Shown piece after piece: positions 9,867 through 18,377 of a stretch of DNA of 64,000 nt (the first letter of the stretch is position 1; the number at the start of each line of letters is the position of its first letter). The notes under the pieces are model-generated. The model saw only the letters and a list, made by a program, of their open reading frames with translations. It was not told the origin of the DNA and ran no database searches. The position numbers and the translations under genes are program-made. Source of the DNA: Streptomyces achromogenes (GTDB taxonomy: Bacteria; Actinomycetota; Actinomycetes; Streptomycetales; Streptomycetaceae); assembly GCF_030816715.1 (NCBI RefSeq), contig NZ_JAUSYH010000001.1, positions 1,054,001 through 1,118,000 of the forward strand, read 5' to 3'.

Positions 9867-10023
9867 CCACCATTTCGTGTGACTCAGGCGGGTTCCCAGG
9901 CCGCGACGGACGCGTCGGGCCGTGTCACCACCCCGCGCACCGCGTCCGCGAGTGCGGGAGCCGTGTCGGGTGGTCGCTCTCGCCCGGTCGGACCGCCCGG
10001 ACGTTACCCCGCCGCGTGCCATG

Positions 10024-10236
10024 TCAGTCGGCGGCGTCGTGCAGCGCCTCGTCGATGTCACTCAGCGCGCCGGTCAGCCGGGTGTAGTCGCCGCAGGCCA
10101 GAGATGCGACGAAGTCCCGCTCGACGACATGAGAGTGAACGGTCGCGGCCTGGACGAACACGGTACGGCCATGATCGGTCGGTAAACGCTCCCGGCAGGG
10201 ACAGCGCACGACGCGGCCGGGGCGGGTGTTACGCAA
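10024..10236 (-). pseudogene. Possible MarR-family regulator C-terminal remnant
   Basis: The frame reads PTDHGRTVFVQAATVHSHVV, then LASLACGDYTRL with a final acidic helix, a pattern typical of the last third of MarR regulators (the post-wing dimer helices). Nothing upstream in any frame restores a winged helix-turn-helix domain. It is short and the match is only by eye, so treat as a weak call. Confidence 0.3.
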
Positions 10237-10714
10237 ACCATCACACCGGCTCTCGGCGTCGCCTGAAAATTCGAGTCTTCTTCAGGTGGGGTACCCCCGC
10301 CCGGCGGGAAGCGCTCAGGCAACCGTGACCTATATCTTGTGCCGGCCGGTTGCCCCGTCGGGCAACAGGTTGTGCACCCGTCCTGTCTGCACCTGACCGG
10401 TGTTGTCGGTGGCGTAATTGCAGCCGATGCTCGCCGGGCGGCCCACTGATCATCGGCGAGTTGCCTGCGCGTCACAGTCCTCGTTCCTACCGGACCCGCT
10501 CTCCGGGCGGTCCCGGACCGGCAACATTGATCACAACATCAGCGGAGCTTCACACGTCGAACCGGGAACCGTCGAGGGCCGACGAGAGGGGAAAGAACCA
10601 TCTGCCTGCATGAGCGGCCTCGGCACTGGAGATCACGACAGTCGCCGTGGGAACCGCAGGTTGCGGTCGCATCCAGCCTGCTGATCGTTTGACGCCCGGC
10701 CTCCTCAGGTACCG

Positions 10715-11860
10715 TCACAGCCCCGGCACCTCCAGGACCAGCGCCGAACCCATCCCCCCGCCCGCGCACATCGACGCGACGCCCACACCCCCGCCCCGGC
10801 GACGGAGCTCGTGGACGAGCGTGACGACCATCCTGGTGCCCGTGGCGGCGACGGGGTGGCCCAGTGAGCAGCCACTGCCGTTGACGTTGACGGTGTCCGG
10901 GTCGAGGCCGAGGCGGCGGACCGCGGCGAGTGGCACCGAGGCGAACGCCTCGTTGATCTCGAACAGATCCACGTCGGACAGCGTCATGCCCACCCGCCCG
11001 AGCGCCTTGGGGATGGCGTGCGTGGGGGTCAGGCCGGTCTCGGCCGGGTCCCTGGCCACGGAAGCCCAGGACCGCACTCTGGCCAGGGTGGGCAGTCCGA
11101 GGTCCTCCCGCGCGAGACGCTCGTCTGCCACCGCCACGGCCGCCGCCGCGTCGTTGGCGCCGCACGCGTTGCCCGCCGTGATCGAGAAGCCCTCGATCTC
11201 CGGGTGGAGGGGCTTGAGCGCGGCGAGCTTCTCGGGGCTGGTGTCACGCCGCGGGTGCTCGTCGCTCTCGAAGGGGCCGTGTGAGGTGGCGACCGGCACG
11301 GTCTCGTCTTTGAAGCGGCCTTCGTCCAGTGCCCGGACGGCGTTGCGGTGCGAGCGCAGCGCCCACGCGTCCATCTCCTCGCGGGTGAGACCCTCCCGTA
11401 CGGCGGTGTTCCAGCCGACCGTGATCGACATGTCGAGGTTGGGGGCGTCCGGGCGGTCCGGGTGGGAGGGCGGCACCCAGCGTTCACCGCCCAGGTAGGA
11501 CAGCCTGGGCGCGGTGGAGGCGGAGTTGACGCCACCGGCGAGTACCAGCCGGTCCATGCCTGCCCGGACGGATGCCGCCGCGGTCGAGACCGCGGCGAGT
11601 CCGGCCGCGCAGTGCCGGTTCAGGGCGAGCCCCGGCACCTGTGGCAGGCCCGCCGTCACGGCCGCGTGGCGGGCGACGACCCCGCCGCCGTAGTGCGACT
11701 CGGCGAGGATCAGGTCGTCCACGAGGTCCGGGTCCAGCCCTTCGGCGACGGCCGTGACCACACGGTCCGCCAGGTCGTAGGCGGACGTGTCACGCAGGCT
11801 CCCCTTGAAGGCGGTGCCGATCGGGGTGCGCAGGGCGGCGACGAGCACGGCTTCAGGCAT
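10715..11860 (-). CDS. Acetyl-CoA acetyltransferase (degradative thiolase)
   Basis: 381 aa, usual length for a degradative thiolase, which cleaves 3-ketoacyl-CoA with free CoA. Landmarks: N-terminal AALRTPIGTAFKGSLRD, nucleophile Cys in NRHCAAGLAAVS (near residue 84), NEAFASVP, GCSLGHPVAATGTR with the catalytic His, and the second Cys in MCAGGGMGSA. The start overlaps the stop of the ligase gene by 8 bases, so the two are translationally coupled. Expression should come from the operator-bearing promoter at 13286-13302. It is the only simple thiolase in the window and probably performs the final thiolytic step of the pathway. Confidence 0.9.
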   Translation of the reverse strand: MPEAVLVAALRTPIGTAFKGSLRDTSAYDLADRVVTAVAEGLDPDLVDDLILAESHYGGGVVARHAAVTAGLPQVPGLALNRHCAAGLAAVSTAAASVRAGMDRLVLAGGVNSASTAPRLSYLGGERWVPPSHPDRPDAPNLDMSITVGWNTAVREGLTREEMDAWALRSHRNAVRALDEGRFKDETVPVATSHGPFESDEHPRRDTSPEKLAALKPLHPEIEGFSITAGNACGANDAAAAVAVADERLAREDLGLPTLARVRSWASVARDPAETGLTPTHAIPKALGRVGMTLSDVDLFEINEAFASVPLAAVRRLGLDPDTVNVNGSGCSLGHPVAATGTRMVVTLVHELRRRGGGVGVASMCAGGGMGSALVLEVPGL

Positions 11861-13286
11861 CGGTGGCCTCTTCCAGTTCGGTGATCAGGGTGCGGCGCAG
11901 CAGCTTCCCGGTGGGCGTGCGGGGCAGTTCGGGGCGGAAGACGACTGTGTCCGGCGTCTTGGAGGAGCGCAGTCGCTCTTTCGCGAAGGACCGGATCTCG
12001 TCCGGATCGCCGACCCCGACCAGCACCGCGACCAGGCGCTGGCCCCACTCCGCGTCGGGCAGCCCCAGCACGGCGGCCTCGCGCACGCCCGGGTACTGGA
12101 GCAGTACATCCTCGATCTCGGCGGGGGCGATGTTCTCCCCGCCCCGGATGATGGTGTCGTCGGCGCGGCCCTCGATGAAGAGGTAGCCGTCCTCGTCCAG
12201 CCGGCCCCGGTCGCGGGTGGCGAACCAGCCGTCCGTGTCGCTGCCGCTCGTCTCCGCGTACTCGCCGGAGATCTGCTCCCCGCGCACGAAGACGAGTCCT
12301 GTCTCGCCCGGTCCGAGGGGTTTTCCGTCCTCGCCCCGGATCTCGGCCTCGACGCCGGGCAGCGGACGGCCCACGGAGCCGAGGCGGGCCCGCACCGCCG
12401 GGTCGTCGGAGGCGACCGCCCGCCAGTGGTCGTCGGGCCCTAGCACGCAGACCGACGAGGCGGTCTCCGTCAGCCCGTAGGCGTTGACGAAGCCGGTCTG
12501 CGGGAACTGCCACAGGGCCCGCTCCACCACCGGGCGGGGGCAGCGCGCTCCGCCGTAGGCGAGACTGCGCAGGGTCGGCACACCGGCCTGCGCGTCCCCC
12601 AGCTCCGCCGTGATCCTGGCGAGCATGGTGGGGACGACCATGGCGTGGGTGACGCCCTCACGGCGCACCGTGGCCAGCCAGTCGGCGGGAGCGAAGGCCG
12701 ACTGGTAGACGACACGACGGCCGGCGTAGAGGTTCGTCAGCAGGTTCATCAGGCCGGCCACGTGGTAGGGCGGGAGGGCCACCAGGCTCGCGTCGGTCAC
12801 CTCCGCCGAGCCGAAGTCCTGGGTGTTGAACACGTAGGCGAGCAGGTGGCGGTGGCGCAGCAGGGCCGCTTTGGGGGCGGCGGTGGTACCGCTGGTGTAG
12901 AGGACGACTGCGGTGGCGTCGCGGTCCTCGGGGACGGGTCGTCGCTCGGCCTCCCCCTGCGGCGGGGTCAGCAGCGCGTCGAGATCGGCCGGGTGCAGCA
13001 CCTCGGCTCCAGGATGCCGGCGGACCAGGGAATCCAACTGCTCTTCGGCGAGGCGGTAGTTGAGAGGGACGAAGGGGATACCTGCCAGCGCCGCGCCGAA
13101 CAGGGCGACGGGGTAGGCGAGGTGGTTCGGCCCCAGGTAAAGAACCGCGGTGCGGCCACGGAAGCGGTCGGCCGCGTGCTGTGCGAGACGATGGAGCTCG
13201 GCCGCGGAGAGCGAGCGGCCGCCCTCCGTGACGGCCGGCCGACTCCCCGCGGAGGCGGCCATTTCCAGGATCACGGCTATATTCAT
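11853..13286 (-). CDS. Acyl-CoA ligase (AMP-forming), class I adenylate-forming enzyme
   Basis: 477 aa from the ATG at 13284-13286 (MNIAVILEMAASAGSRPAV, a usual start for this family). It activates a carboxylic acid to its CoA thioester through an acyl-adenylate. Motifs: P-loop LYTSGTTAAPKAALLRH (near residue 135), NAYGLTETASSVCV, GWFATRDRGRLDEDGYLFIEG and RGGENIAPAEIEDVL, then a C-terminal PTGKLLRR with the adenylating Lys. The operator palindrome 13286-13302 touches the start codon, so the transcript may be leaderless or start very close. An upstream in-frame ATG at 13307 would put the operator inside the gene and seems less likely. Confidence 0.85.
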   Translation of the reverse strand: MNIAVILEMAASAGSRPAVTEGGRSLSAAELHRLAQHAADRFRGRTAVLYLGPNHLAYPVALFGAALAGIPFVPLNYRLAEEQLDSLVRRHPGAEVLHPADLDALLTPPQGEAERRPVPEDRDATAVVLYTSGTTAAPKAALLRHRHLLAYVFNTQDFGSAEVTDASLVALPPYHVAGLMNLLTNLYAGRRVVYQSAFAPADWLATVRREGVTHAMVVPTMLARITAELGDAQAGVPTLRSLAYGGARCPRPVVERALWQFPQTGFVNAYGLTETASSVCVLGPDDHWRAVASDDPAVRARLGSVGRPLPGVEAEIRGEDGKPLGPGETGLVFVRGEQISGEYAETSGSDTDGWFATRDRGRLDEDGYLFIEGRADDTIIRGGENIAPAEIEDVLLQYPGVREAAVLGLPDAEWGQRLVAVLVGVGDPDEIRSFAKERLRSSKTPDTVVFRPELPRTPTGKLLRRTLITELEEATDA

Positions 13287-13302
13287 GAGAACGCCATTCT
13301 CA
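13286..13302. promoter_or_regulatory. GAGAA-N5-TTCTC operator, locus 1
   Basis: TGAGAAcgccaTTCTCA is a perfect 6+5+6 palindrome, extended to 7-base arms by A/T on either side. It lies between the divergent ligase (leftward) and SDR (rightward, start 13340) genes, so one site could govern both. Confidence 0.75.
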
Positions 13303-13339
13303 TACACTCAGAGCATCACTCGCAAGGGAGGGGAATGAC

Positions 13340-14107
13340 GTGCGGATCGAAGGTTCGGCGGCCCTGGTGGTCGGAGGCACGGGCGGCCTCGGTGAAGCCA
13401 CGGTGCGGCGACTGCGCGCGGCGGGCGCCCGGGTGGTGATCGCCGACCTCGCCGACGACAAGGGCAAGGCCCTGGCCGAGGAACTCGGCGCGGGATATGT
13501 CCGCACCGATGCCACGGACGAGGACTCGGTGGCGACCGCGGTGGCGGCGGCCGAGCAGGCGGGCGAGTTCAGGATCGCCGTCGACTGTCACGGCGGCCCG
13601 GCGAGCGGCGGCCGGCTCGTCGGCAAGGACGGCTCACCTCTGGATCTCGCCGGCTTCCGCGCCACCGTCGACATTTATCTGACCGGCGTCTTCAACGTCA
13701 TGCGCATGGCCGCGGCGGCACTCGCACGCACCACCCCCCACGACGCGGACGGCGGGCGCGGCGTGATCGTCACGACGTCGTCCATCGCCGCGCACGAGGG
13801 CCAGATCGGCCAACTGCCGTACGCCGCCGCGAAAGGCGGGGTGAGTGCCATGACGCTGGTCGCCGCCCGGGACCTGTCGCCCCTTGGCATCCGTGTGGTC
13901 TCCGTCGCCCCGGGCACCGTCCTCACTCCCGCGTACGGAAAGGCAGCCGACCGCCTGGAGGCGCACTGGGGCCCCCAGGTGCCGCATCCGCGGCGCATGG
14001 GACGCCCGGAGGAGTACGCCGCACTGGTCCAGCACCTGTGCGAGAACGACTACCTCAACGGTGAGGTGATCCGCCTGGACGGCGCGTTGAGGTTCCCACC
14101 GAAATAG
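13340..14107 (+). CDS. SDR, type II 3-hydroxyacyl-CoA dehydrogenase-like (HSD10-like)
   Basis: 255 aa from GTG 13340, with AAGGGAGGGG upstream. Classical short-chain dehydrogenase: glycine-rich [16 protein letters not shown], catalytic Ser in [14 protein letters not shown] and YAAAKGG with Tyr and Lys. The sequence around the active site ([29 protein letters not shown]) follows the HSD17B10 branch, which oxidises 3-hydroxyacyl-CoA and some hydroxysteroids with NAD+. Read divergently from the ligase/thiolase pair and sharing their operator, it could supply the ketoacyl-CoA for that thiolase. Confidence 0.85.
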   Translation: MRIEGSAALVVGGTGGLGEATVRRLRAAGARVVIADLADDKGKALAEELGAGYVRTDATDEDSVATAVAAAEQAGEFRIAVDCHGGPASGGRLVGKDGSPLDLAGFRATVDIYLTGVFNVMRMAAAALARTTPHDADGGRGVIVTTSSIAAHEGQIGQLPYAAAKGGVSAMTLVAARDLSPLGIRVVSVAPGTVLTPAYGKAADRLEAHWGPQVPHPRRMGRPEEYAALVQHLCENDYLNGEVIRLDGALRFPPK

Positions 14108-14277
14108 CCTCCCTGAAGGAGTCTCTGGGTGCCGGCGCCAGAGGCTCATCGTCCTGGTGGCCCTGGCCGGCATCACCACCGGGGTGCAGGCCGGCGAGGC
14201 CGTACGGGCCGCCCACCACGACGGTCGGCGGCCGGACGCAGCACCGCCGGCGAACGGCGCCTGAGACCTTTCAGGAC
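14108..14277. other. Short convergent gap with terminator-like hairpin
   Basis: 170 bases between the convergent SDR and APH-kinase genes. An imperfect stem, CTCTGG...CCAGAG with GCC/GGC inside, spans 14123-14143. A frame over 14140-14263 reads like a small hydrophobic peptide but lacks a start codon and is not called. Confidence 0.4.
14123..14143. terminator. Terminator-like hairpin after the SDR gene
   Basis: CTCTGG at 14123-14128 pairs with CCAGAG at 14138-14143, with further GCC/GGC pairing inside and a small bulge. It is placed 15 bases after the SDR stop. Confidence 0.4.
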
Positions 14278-15342
14278 TCAGTCACGCTCCATCTCCTGGC
14301 GGGCCTTGGCCCACAGCCATCCCGCGTAGGCGTGCAGCCCGTCGCCCAGCTTGCGGTTCATCTTCCCGGCGAGGGCGCGGGCGTAGCTGCCCTCCAGAAG
14401 GGCGGCCAGGCGGAAGCAGGCCAGGACCTGGTACCACCGGAAGGCGGAGACGTCCCGGCCGGTCGACTCGGCGTAGTACGCGACGAGTTCGGCACGGCCG
14501 GGCATTCCGTCCCAGGGCTGGAACTGGGGGTCGCTGCCGGGCGGGTCGTCCTTCTCGCGCCAGGCGGTGAGGATCCAGGCCAGGTCGAGGAGGGGGTCGC
14601 CGAGGGAGGCCATCTCCCAGTCGACGATGGCGGCGAGGCGCGGGGCGTCGTGGGCGAACATGACGTTGGCGAACTGCAGGTCGCCGTGGACGATCCCGGT
14701 CTCGCCCTGCTTCGGGGTGTGCGCGGCGAGCCAGTCGGCGACGAGGTCCACCTGCGGGTTCTCGGTCTCGCGGTAGGCGGGTTCCGTGCGGTAGCCGTGC
14801 AGCATCCTCAGGTACTTGGGGGTCTGCCGCTCCAGCCAGCCCTCCGGCCTGCCGAGGTCGGCCAACCCGTGCGCGGACGGATCCACGGCGGCCAGGCGCG
14901 CGGCGCCGTCGACGAGGGCGAAGGCGACCGAGCGCCGCCACTCGGCGTCCTGCGCGTACCGGCCGGGCAGCTGCCCCCGGGGCATGAAGCCGTCGATCTT
15001 CTCCAGGACGGAGAAGGGTGCGCCCAGCACCGCGTCCTCCTGCACACTCGCGTACAGGCGCGGATGGGGTACGTCGGTGCCGGCGAGAGCCGTCAGGACG
15101 CGGCTCTCGCGCCGGAAGGCGTCGGACGCGCCGGACCGGAGGTGGCGGCCGGGGCGGCGCAGGACGAGCTCGGTGCCGTCGGCCCGGCGGAGGGTGAACA
15201 GGAGGTTCTGGGCGCCGCCGGTGAGGGTGTCGAGGGCGGTGACGGGGCCGTCACCGGGAAGGTCGGCGAGGCCGGCCCAGGCGTTGAGGCGGTCGAGGTC
15301 GGGCGTGGTGTCGTCGGCGGTGCTTTCCTTCTGCGAGGTCAC
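14278..15342 (-). CDS. APH-family phosphotransferase (ACAD10/11 kinase-domain type, LvaA-like)
   Basis: 354 aa from GTG 15340-15342, which overlaps the stop of the acyl-CoA dehydrogenase gene (GTGA). Aminoglycoside-phosphotransferase fold: GGAQNLLFTLRRADG with the nucleotide-binding strand (residues 41-56), Brenner motif HGDLQFAN (His219, Asp221, Asn226) and metal motif DWE (241-243). The family includes the kinase halves of human ACAD10/ACAD11 and Pseudomonas LvaA, which phosphorylate the 4-hydroxyl of 4-hydroxyacyl-CoA. Coupling to an ACAD10/11-type dehydrogenase makes that role likely here; antibiotic resistance is unlikely. The exact hydroxyacyl substrate is unknown. Confidence 0.8.
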   Translation of the reverse strand: MTSQKESTADDTTPDLDRLNAWAGLADLPGDGPVTALDTLTGGAQNLLFTLRRADGTELVLRRPGRHLRSGASDAFRRESRVLTALAGTDVPHPRLYASVQEDAVLGAPFSVLEKIDGFMPRGQLPGRYAQDAEWRRSVAFALVDGAARLAAVDPSAHGLADLGRPEGWLERQTPKYLRMLHGYRTEPAYRETENPQVDLVADWLAAHTPKQGETGIVHGDLQFANVMFAHDAPRLAAIVDWEMASLGDPLLDLAWILTAWREKDDPPGSDPQFQPWDGMPGRAELVAYYAESTGRDVSAFRWYQVLACFRLAALLEGSYARALAGKMNRKLGDGLHAYAGWLWAKARQEMERD

Positions 15343-16664
15343 CGGGTCACCGTCGTCTCGTTCAGGCGGTCCGCGTACTTCGCGCGGGCCGCGGCCAGCC
15401 GGGTGGGCAGATGTTCCGAGCCGAACAGCGGGTCGTCCGCCGGGACCGCTTCCTTCAGCAACAGCCGGGCGACGACGTCCTGGTGTGCCTCGGTGGGGCC
15501 GTCGGCGACACCGAGGGTGGGACCGGCCTGCCACATCCTGGCCAGCGGCAGCTCGTTGGAGACGCCGAGCGCGCCGTGCAGGTGCAGGGCTCGGTAGGCG
15601 ACGTCGACGAGCACCTTGGGCGTGGCGACCTTCACCCCGGAGACGTGGAGCCGGGCGCTGCGGGCGTCCGCCGGGTCCCCCGTGTCGTTCGCCCGGTCCA
15701 TGTGCCAGGCGGCGTGAAGGACCTGAAGGCGGAACTGCTCGATCTGGATCCAGGTGTCGGCCAGTTGGTGGCGCACGGACTGCTGGTCGGCGAGCGGGCC
15801 GCCCCGGGTGCGGCGGGAGGCGATCCGCTCGGTCATCATCTCCAGGGCGCGCCGGCACTGGCCGACCGACCGCATGGCGTGGTGCAACCGGCCACCGCCG
15901 AGCCGGGTCTGCGCGATCAGGAAGCCAGAGCCGGGCTCGCCGAGCAGGTTCTCGGCCGGTACGCGGCAGCCGGTGAACCGCAGGTAGGCGTGGACGCCCT
16001 GGCCGAGCGGCTCGCCGGCCAGGCCCGTGCCGCGCACCATCTCCATGCCCGGAGTGCCGGCCGGGACCAGGATCATGGACGCGCCTTTGTGCACGGGCAC
16101 GTCCGGGTCGGTGACCACCATGGCGATGACGAAGGCGGCGTGGGGGTAGTTGGAGGCGAACCACTTTTCGCCGTCGATCACCCACTGGTCGCCGTCATGG
16201 ACCGCGCGGCAGGTGAAACCGCCCGGGTCGGCGCCGCCGGTGGGCTCGGTCATCGCGAAGGTCGAGACGATCCGTCCGTCGAGCAGCGGCTCCAGGTACT
16301 CCTTTCGCTGCTCCTCGGTGGCGTAGTGGGCGAGGATCTCCGCGTTGCCCGAGTCGGGGGCCTGGGTGCCGAACACCATCGGGGCCCAGCCCGAACGGCC
16401 CAGGATCTCGTTCAGCAGGCCGAGGTTGACCTGACCCATACCCATGCCGCCCAGCGACGGCTGCAGGTGGGCGGCCCACAGCCCCTGGTCTCGCACCCGC
16501 CGCTGGAGCGGCCGGACGACTTCGCGGAAGACCTCGCTGCCCCGGTCGTACGGCTCGGCGTTGCCCGGGAACAGCACGTCGAGCGGCTCGATCTCCTCAC
16601 GGACGAACGCCGCGGCCCAGTCCAGCTTCTCCTGGAACGCGGCATCGGTACTGAAGTCCCACAT
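15339..16664 (-). CDS. ACAD10/11-type acyl-CoA dehydrogenase family protein
   Basis: 441 aa from the ATG at 16662-16664 (MWDFSTDAAFQEKLDW), chosen because GGAGGTGGG lies just upstream. Acyl-CoA dehydrogenase fold with flavin/substrate motifs FAMTEPTGGADPGG and WVIDGEKWFASN. The segments TQAPDSGNAEILAHY, GGGRLHHAMRSVGQ, LHLHGALGVSNELPLARMW and VADGPTEAHQDV follow the ACAD10/11 branch. Where medium-chain enzymes have the catalytic Glu in YEGT, this one has ADGP, as ACAD10/11 relatives do. In LvaC/ACAD11 systems the partner acts on the phosphorylated 4-hydroxyacyl-CoA to form an enoyl-CoA. It heads a two-gene unit with the APH kinase, behind tandem operators at 16681-16719. Confidence 0.85.
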   Translation of the reverse strand: MWDFSTDAAFQEKLDWAAAFVREEIEPLDVLFPGNAEPYDRGSEVFREVVRPLQRRVRDQGLWAAHLQPSLGGMGMGQVNLGLLNEILGRSGWAPMVFGTQAPDSGNAEILAHYATEEQRKEYLEPLLDGRIVSTFAMTEPTGGADPGGFTCRAVHDGDQWVIDGEKWFASNYPHAAFVIAMVVTDPDVPVHKGASMILVPAGTPGMEMVRGTGLAGEPLGQGVHAYLRFTGCRVPAENLLGEPGSGFLIAQTRLGGGRLHHAMRSVGQCRRALEMMTERIASRRTRGGPLADQQSVRHQLADTWIQIEQFRLQVLHAAWHMDRANDTGDPADARSARLHVSGVKVATPKVLVDVAYRALHLHGALGVSNELPLARMWQAGPTLGVADGPTEAHQDVVARLLLKEAVPADDPLFGSEHLPTRLAAARAKYADRLNETTVTR

Positions 16665-16680
16665 GACGCACCCACCTCCA

Positions 16681-16697
16681 TCAGAATACGATTCTGA
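16681..16697. promoter_or_regulatory. GAGAA-N5-TTCTC operator, locus 2 proximal
   Basis: TCAGAAtacgaTTCTGA, a perfect 6+5+6 palindrome directly upstream of the ACAD10/11-type gene's ribosome site. It lies exactly 22 bp from the next copy at 16703-16719. Confidence 0.7.
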
Positions 16698-16702
16698 ACT
16701 TA

Positions 16703-16719
16703 GCAGAATGCCATTCTCG
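16703..16719. promoter_or_regulatory. GAGAA-N5-TTCTC operator, locus 2 distal
   Basis: GCAGAAtgccaTTCTCG keeps AGAA-N5-TTCT with partly matching flanks. Tandem with 16681-16697 at 22 bp centre to centre, two helical turns. Confidence 0.65.
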
Positions 16720-16735
16720 CGTACAGCTATCACCC

Positions 16736-17392
16736 TTACCGCCGACGGCAGTCGGGGGCTCGCACGCCTGCAAGGAGGAAGCCGACCAGGTGTTCGGCCT
16801 CGACGCGCCCGGGTGCCTCTTCAGTGAACGACCAGTACTGCAAGGCCGCTACGACCCCACCCGCCGTTGTGCGGGCGGCACGCATCGGATCACCCGCACC
16901 CAACTCGGCCGCGGGCTGCGCGAACAGCGCGGCGAGGGCGTCCACGAGGGCGACGGTGACGTGCGCGGCACGGGGCGTGTGGCCGGTCGCGTTGGACAGG
17001 ACGGCCCGGGTCTGCCGGGCCAGATCCTCGTCGGAGGCCTGTCGCAGCACCGCCTCGATCCCGGCGCGCAACCTGGCCTCCGGTCCACCGTCGGCCGCCC
17101 GCGCCATCCGGTGGCGCACATAGCCGACGACCGTGCGTGCGCCCCGCTCGACGATGGCCTCGACCAGGGCGTCCTTGCTTGCGAAGAAGCGGTAGAAGGC
17201 GTCGTTGGACAGACCGGCCGCGGCCACGATGTCGGCCACGCGCGGGCGCCGCCCGGGGGCCGCCACCATGAGCGCCAGCCCGGCGTCCAGCAGCGCCAGA
17301 GCAGCCTCGTCACCCGTGGCTTCTTCCGGCTCCCCAACTCGGCCGGGCGCAGCCGGTCGGACCGGCCGGGATGAGTCGGTCTCGGATTTCAC
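16736..17392 (-). CDS. TetR-family transcriptional regulator (candidate regulator of the island)
   Basis: 218 aa from GTG 17390-17392. The N-terminal DNA-binding domain is RPRVADIVAAAGLSNDAFYR with FFASKDALVEAIVE (about residues 48-82); the rest is an all-helical ligand domain. The recognition helix region is ordinary for TetR. It is transcribed leftwards 50 bases after an SDR gene whose promoter carries tandem operators (18282-18320), and another tandem operator pair (16681-16719) follows its stop. This places it in an autoregulated position and makes it a leading candidate for binding GAGAA-N5-TTCTC, with an acyl-CoA as a likely inducer. No direct evidence of the ligand. Confidence 0.85.
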   Translation of the reverse strand: MKSETDSSRPVRPAAPGRVGEPEEATGDEAALALLDAGLALMVAAPGRRPRVADIVAAAGLSNDAFYRFFASKDALVEAIVERGARTVVGYVRHRMARAADGGPEARLRAGIEAVLRQASDEDLARQTRAVLSNATGHTPRAAHVTVALVDALAALFAQPAAELGAGDPMRAARTTAGGVVAALQYWSFTEEAPGRVEAEHLVGFLLAGVRAPDCRRR

Positions 17393-17441
17393 AGGCGCAC
17401 ACCGTCCGGGAAGTGGGCGATCGGAGCGCAGACCAGCGGCG

Positions 17442-18203
17442 TCAGCGAAGGACCGTCCCGCCGTCGACGTTCACGACCTGCCCGTTGATCCACTCGCCTT
17501 CGTCGGAGAGCAGGTAGGCCACCATGCCTGCGATGTCCTCGGCCCGGCCATGACGTGTGCTGCGGGTCCGGGCGAGCATGCTCCGCAACATCTCCGGGGG
17601 TGCGCCCCGTTCGATGTCGGCGGTCAGGACGAGTCCCGGTGCGACCGCGTTGGCCCGAATGCCGTCCCGTCCCCAGCGCGAGGCCACGTGGCGGGTGAGC
17701 GCGTTGATGCCCGCCTTGGTCGCGGCGTACGCCGGCCGCTTGGCATCACCCGTGAACGAGGCGATGGAGGAGGTGTAGACGATTGCGCCTCCGCCGCGGG
17801 CGAGGAGCGCGGGCACGGCGTGACGGGAGACCAGCATGTGACCGCGCAGGTTGACGGCGACGGTGCGGTCCCAGATCGCGAGGTCCATGTCGACGACATC
17901 GGTGTCCTTCTGGACCGCGCCCATGTCCCCGGCGTTGACATGCACGGCGTCCAGACCGCCATAGGTTCGCAGCGCGGCCTCGACCAGGTGCTCGACCGAC
18001 CTGTCGTCGGATATGTCGAACTCCACCGCGACCGCCTCGCCGCCCCCTGCACGGATGACGCCGGCCGTCTCCTCGGCCCCGTCCGCATTCAGATCGCCGA
18101 CGACGATCCTGGCCCCCTCCCCCGCCAGCCTGCGCGCCGAGGCGGCACCCAGCCCGGTGGCCGCACCCGCCACCAGGACGACCTTGCCCTTCAGACCTCG
18201 CAC
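17442..18203 (-). CDS. SDR family oxidoreductase
   Basis: 253 aa from GTG 18201-18203. Rossmann motif GAATGLGAASARRLA, the acidic GDLNADG segment after strand 2 that favours NAD(H), NAG-like HVNAGDMG, catalytic Ser in TSSIASFTGD and YAATKAG with Tyr and Lys; it ends WINGQVVNVDGG. Likely a 3-hydroxyacyl-CoA or alcohol dehydrogenase of the pathway; substrate not defined. First gene of a leftward unit with the TetR gene, sharing its control region with the divergent SDR at 18378. Confidence 0.85.
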   Translation of the reverse strand: MRGLKGKVVLVAGAATGLGAASARRLAGEGARIVVGDLNADGAEETAGVIRAGGGEAVAVEFDISDDRSVEHLVEAALRTYGGLDAVHVNAGDMGAVQKDTDVVDMDLAIWDRTVAVNLRGHMLVSRHAVPALLARGGGAIVYTSSIASFTGDAKRPAYAATKAGINALTRHVASRWGRDGIRANAVAPGLVLTADIERGAPPEMLRSMLARTRSTRHGRAEDIAGMVAYLLSDEGEWINGQVVNVDGGTVLR

Positions 18204-18281
18204 GATGTCCGCCTCCGCTCTCCTGGACGCCCCTGAGCAGGCGAGTGCCTGAACTTTCCGCGAACGCCCATCATCACAATG

Positions 18282-18298
18282 CGGGAATGCTGTTCTAC
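18282..18298. promoter_or_regulatory. GAGAA-N5-TTCTC operator, locus 3, weaker copy
   Basis: CGGGAAtgctgTTCTAC: GGAA-N5-TTCT keeps the arms with one change. It is exactly 22 bp from the copy at 18304-18320, between divergent SDR genes. Confidence 0.55.
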
Positions 18299-18303
18299 GA
18301 TGA

Positions 18304-18320
18304 CGAGAATACTAATCTCG
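18304..18320. promoter_or_regulatory. GAGAA-N5-TTCTC operator, locus 3, stronger copy
   Basis: CGAGAAtactaATCTCG: outer arms CGAGA/TCTCG pair perfectly with one inner mismatch. Divergent SDR control region. Confidence 0.65.
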
Positions 18321-18377
18321 CAGCGGAGTGCGCCAGGGAACGAGCGGCTTCGGGCACTTCAACAGGACGGGAATGGG

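Larger units (their letters stand above)
9483..10714. other. Boundary region between the pectin locus and the CoA-catabolic island
   Basis: About 1.2 kb without an intact gene. It contains a long hairpin (9836-9866), a MarR-like remnant on the minus strand (10024-10236) and a weaker inverted repeat CCTGAA/TTCAGG at 10262-10285. No integrase, att-like repeat or tRNA was recognised that would mark an island edge. Confidence 0.5.

Noticed and set aside
10262..10285. Inverted repeat CCTGAA...TTCAGG
   Set aside because: Spacing of 12 bases and arms of 6 do not match the GAGAA-N5-TTCTC operator. It lies in a gap with no nearby start codon, so no function is assigned.
14278..15342. Aminoglycoside-resistance kinase
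   Set aside because: The APH fold is present but the gene is coupled to an ACAD10/11-type dehydrogenase in a CoA-catabolic island, which points to hydroxyacyl-CoA phosphorylation.
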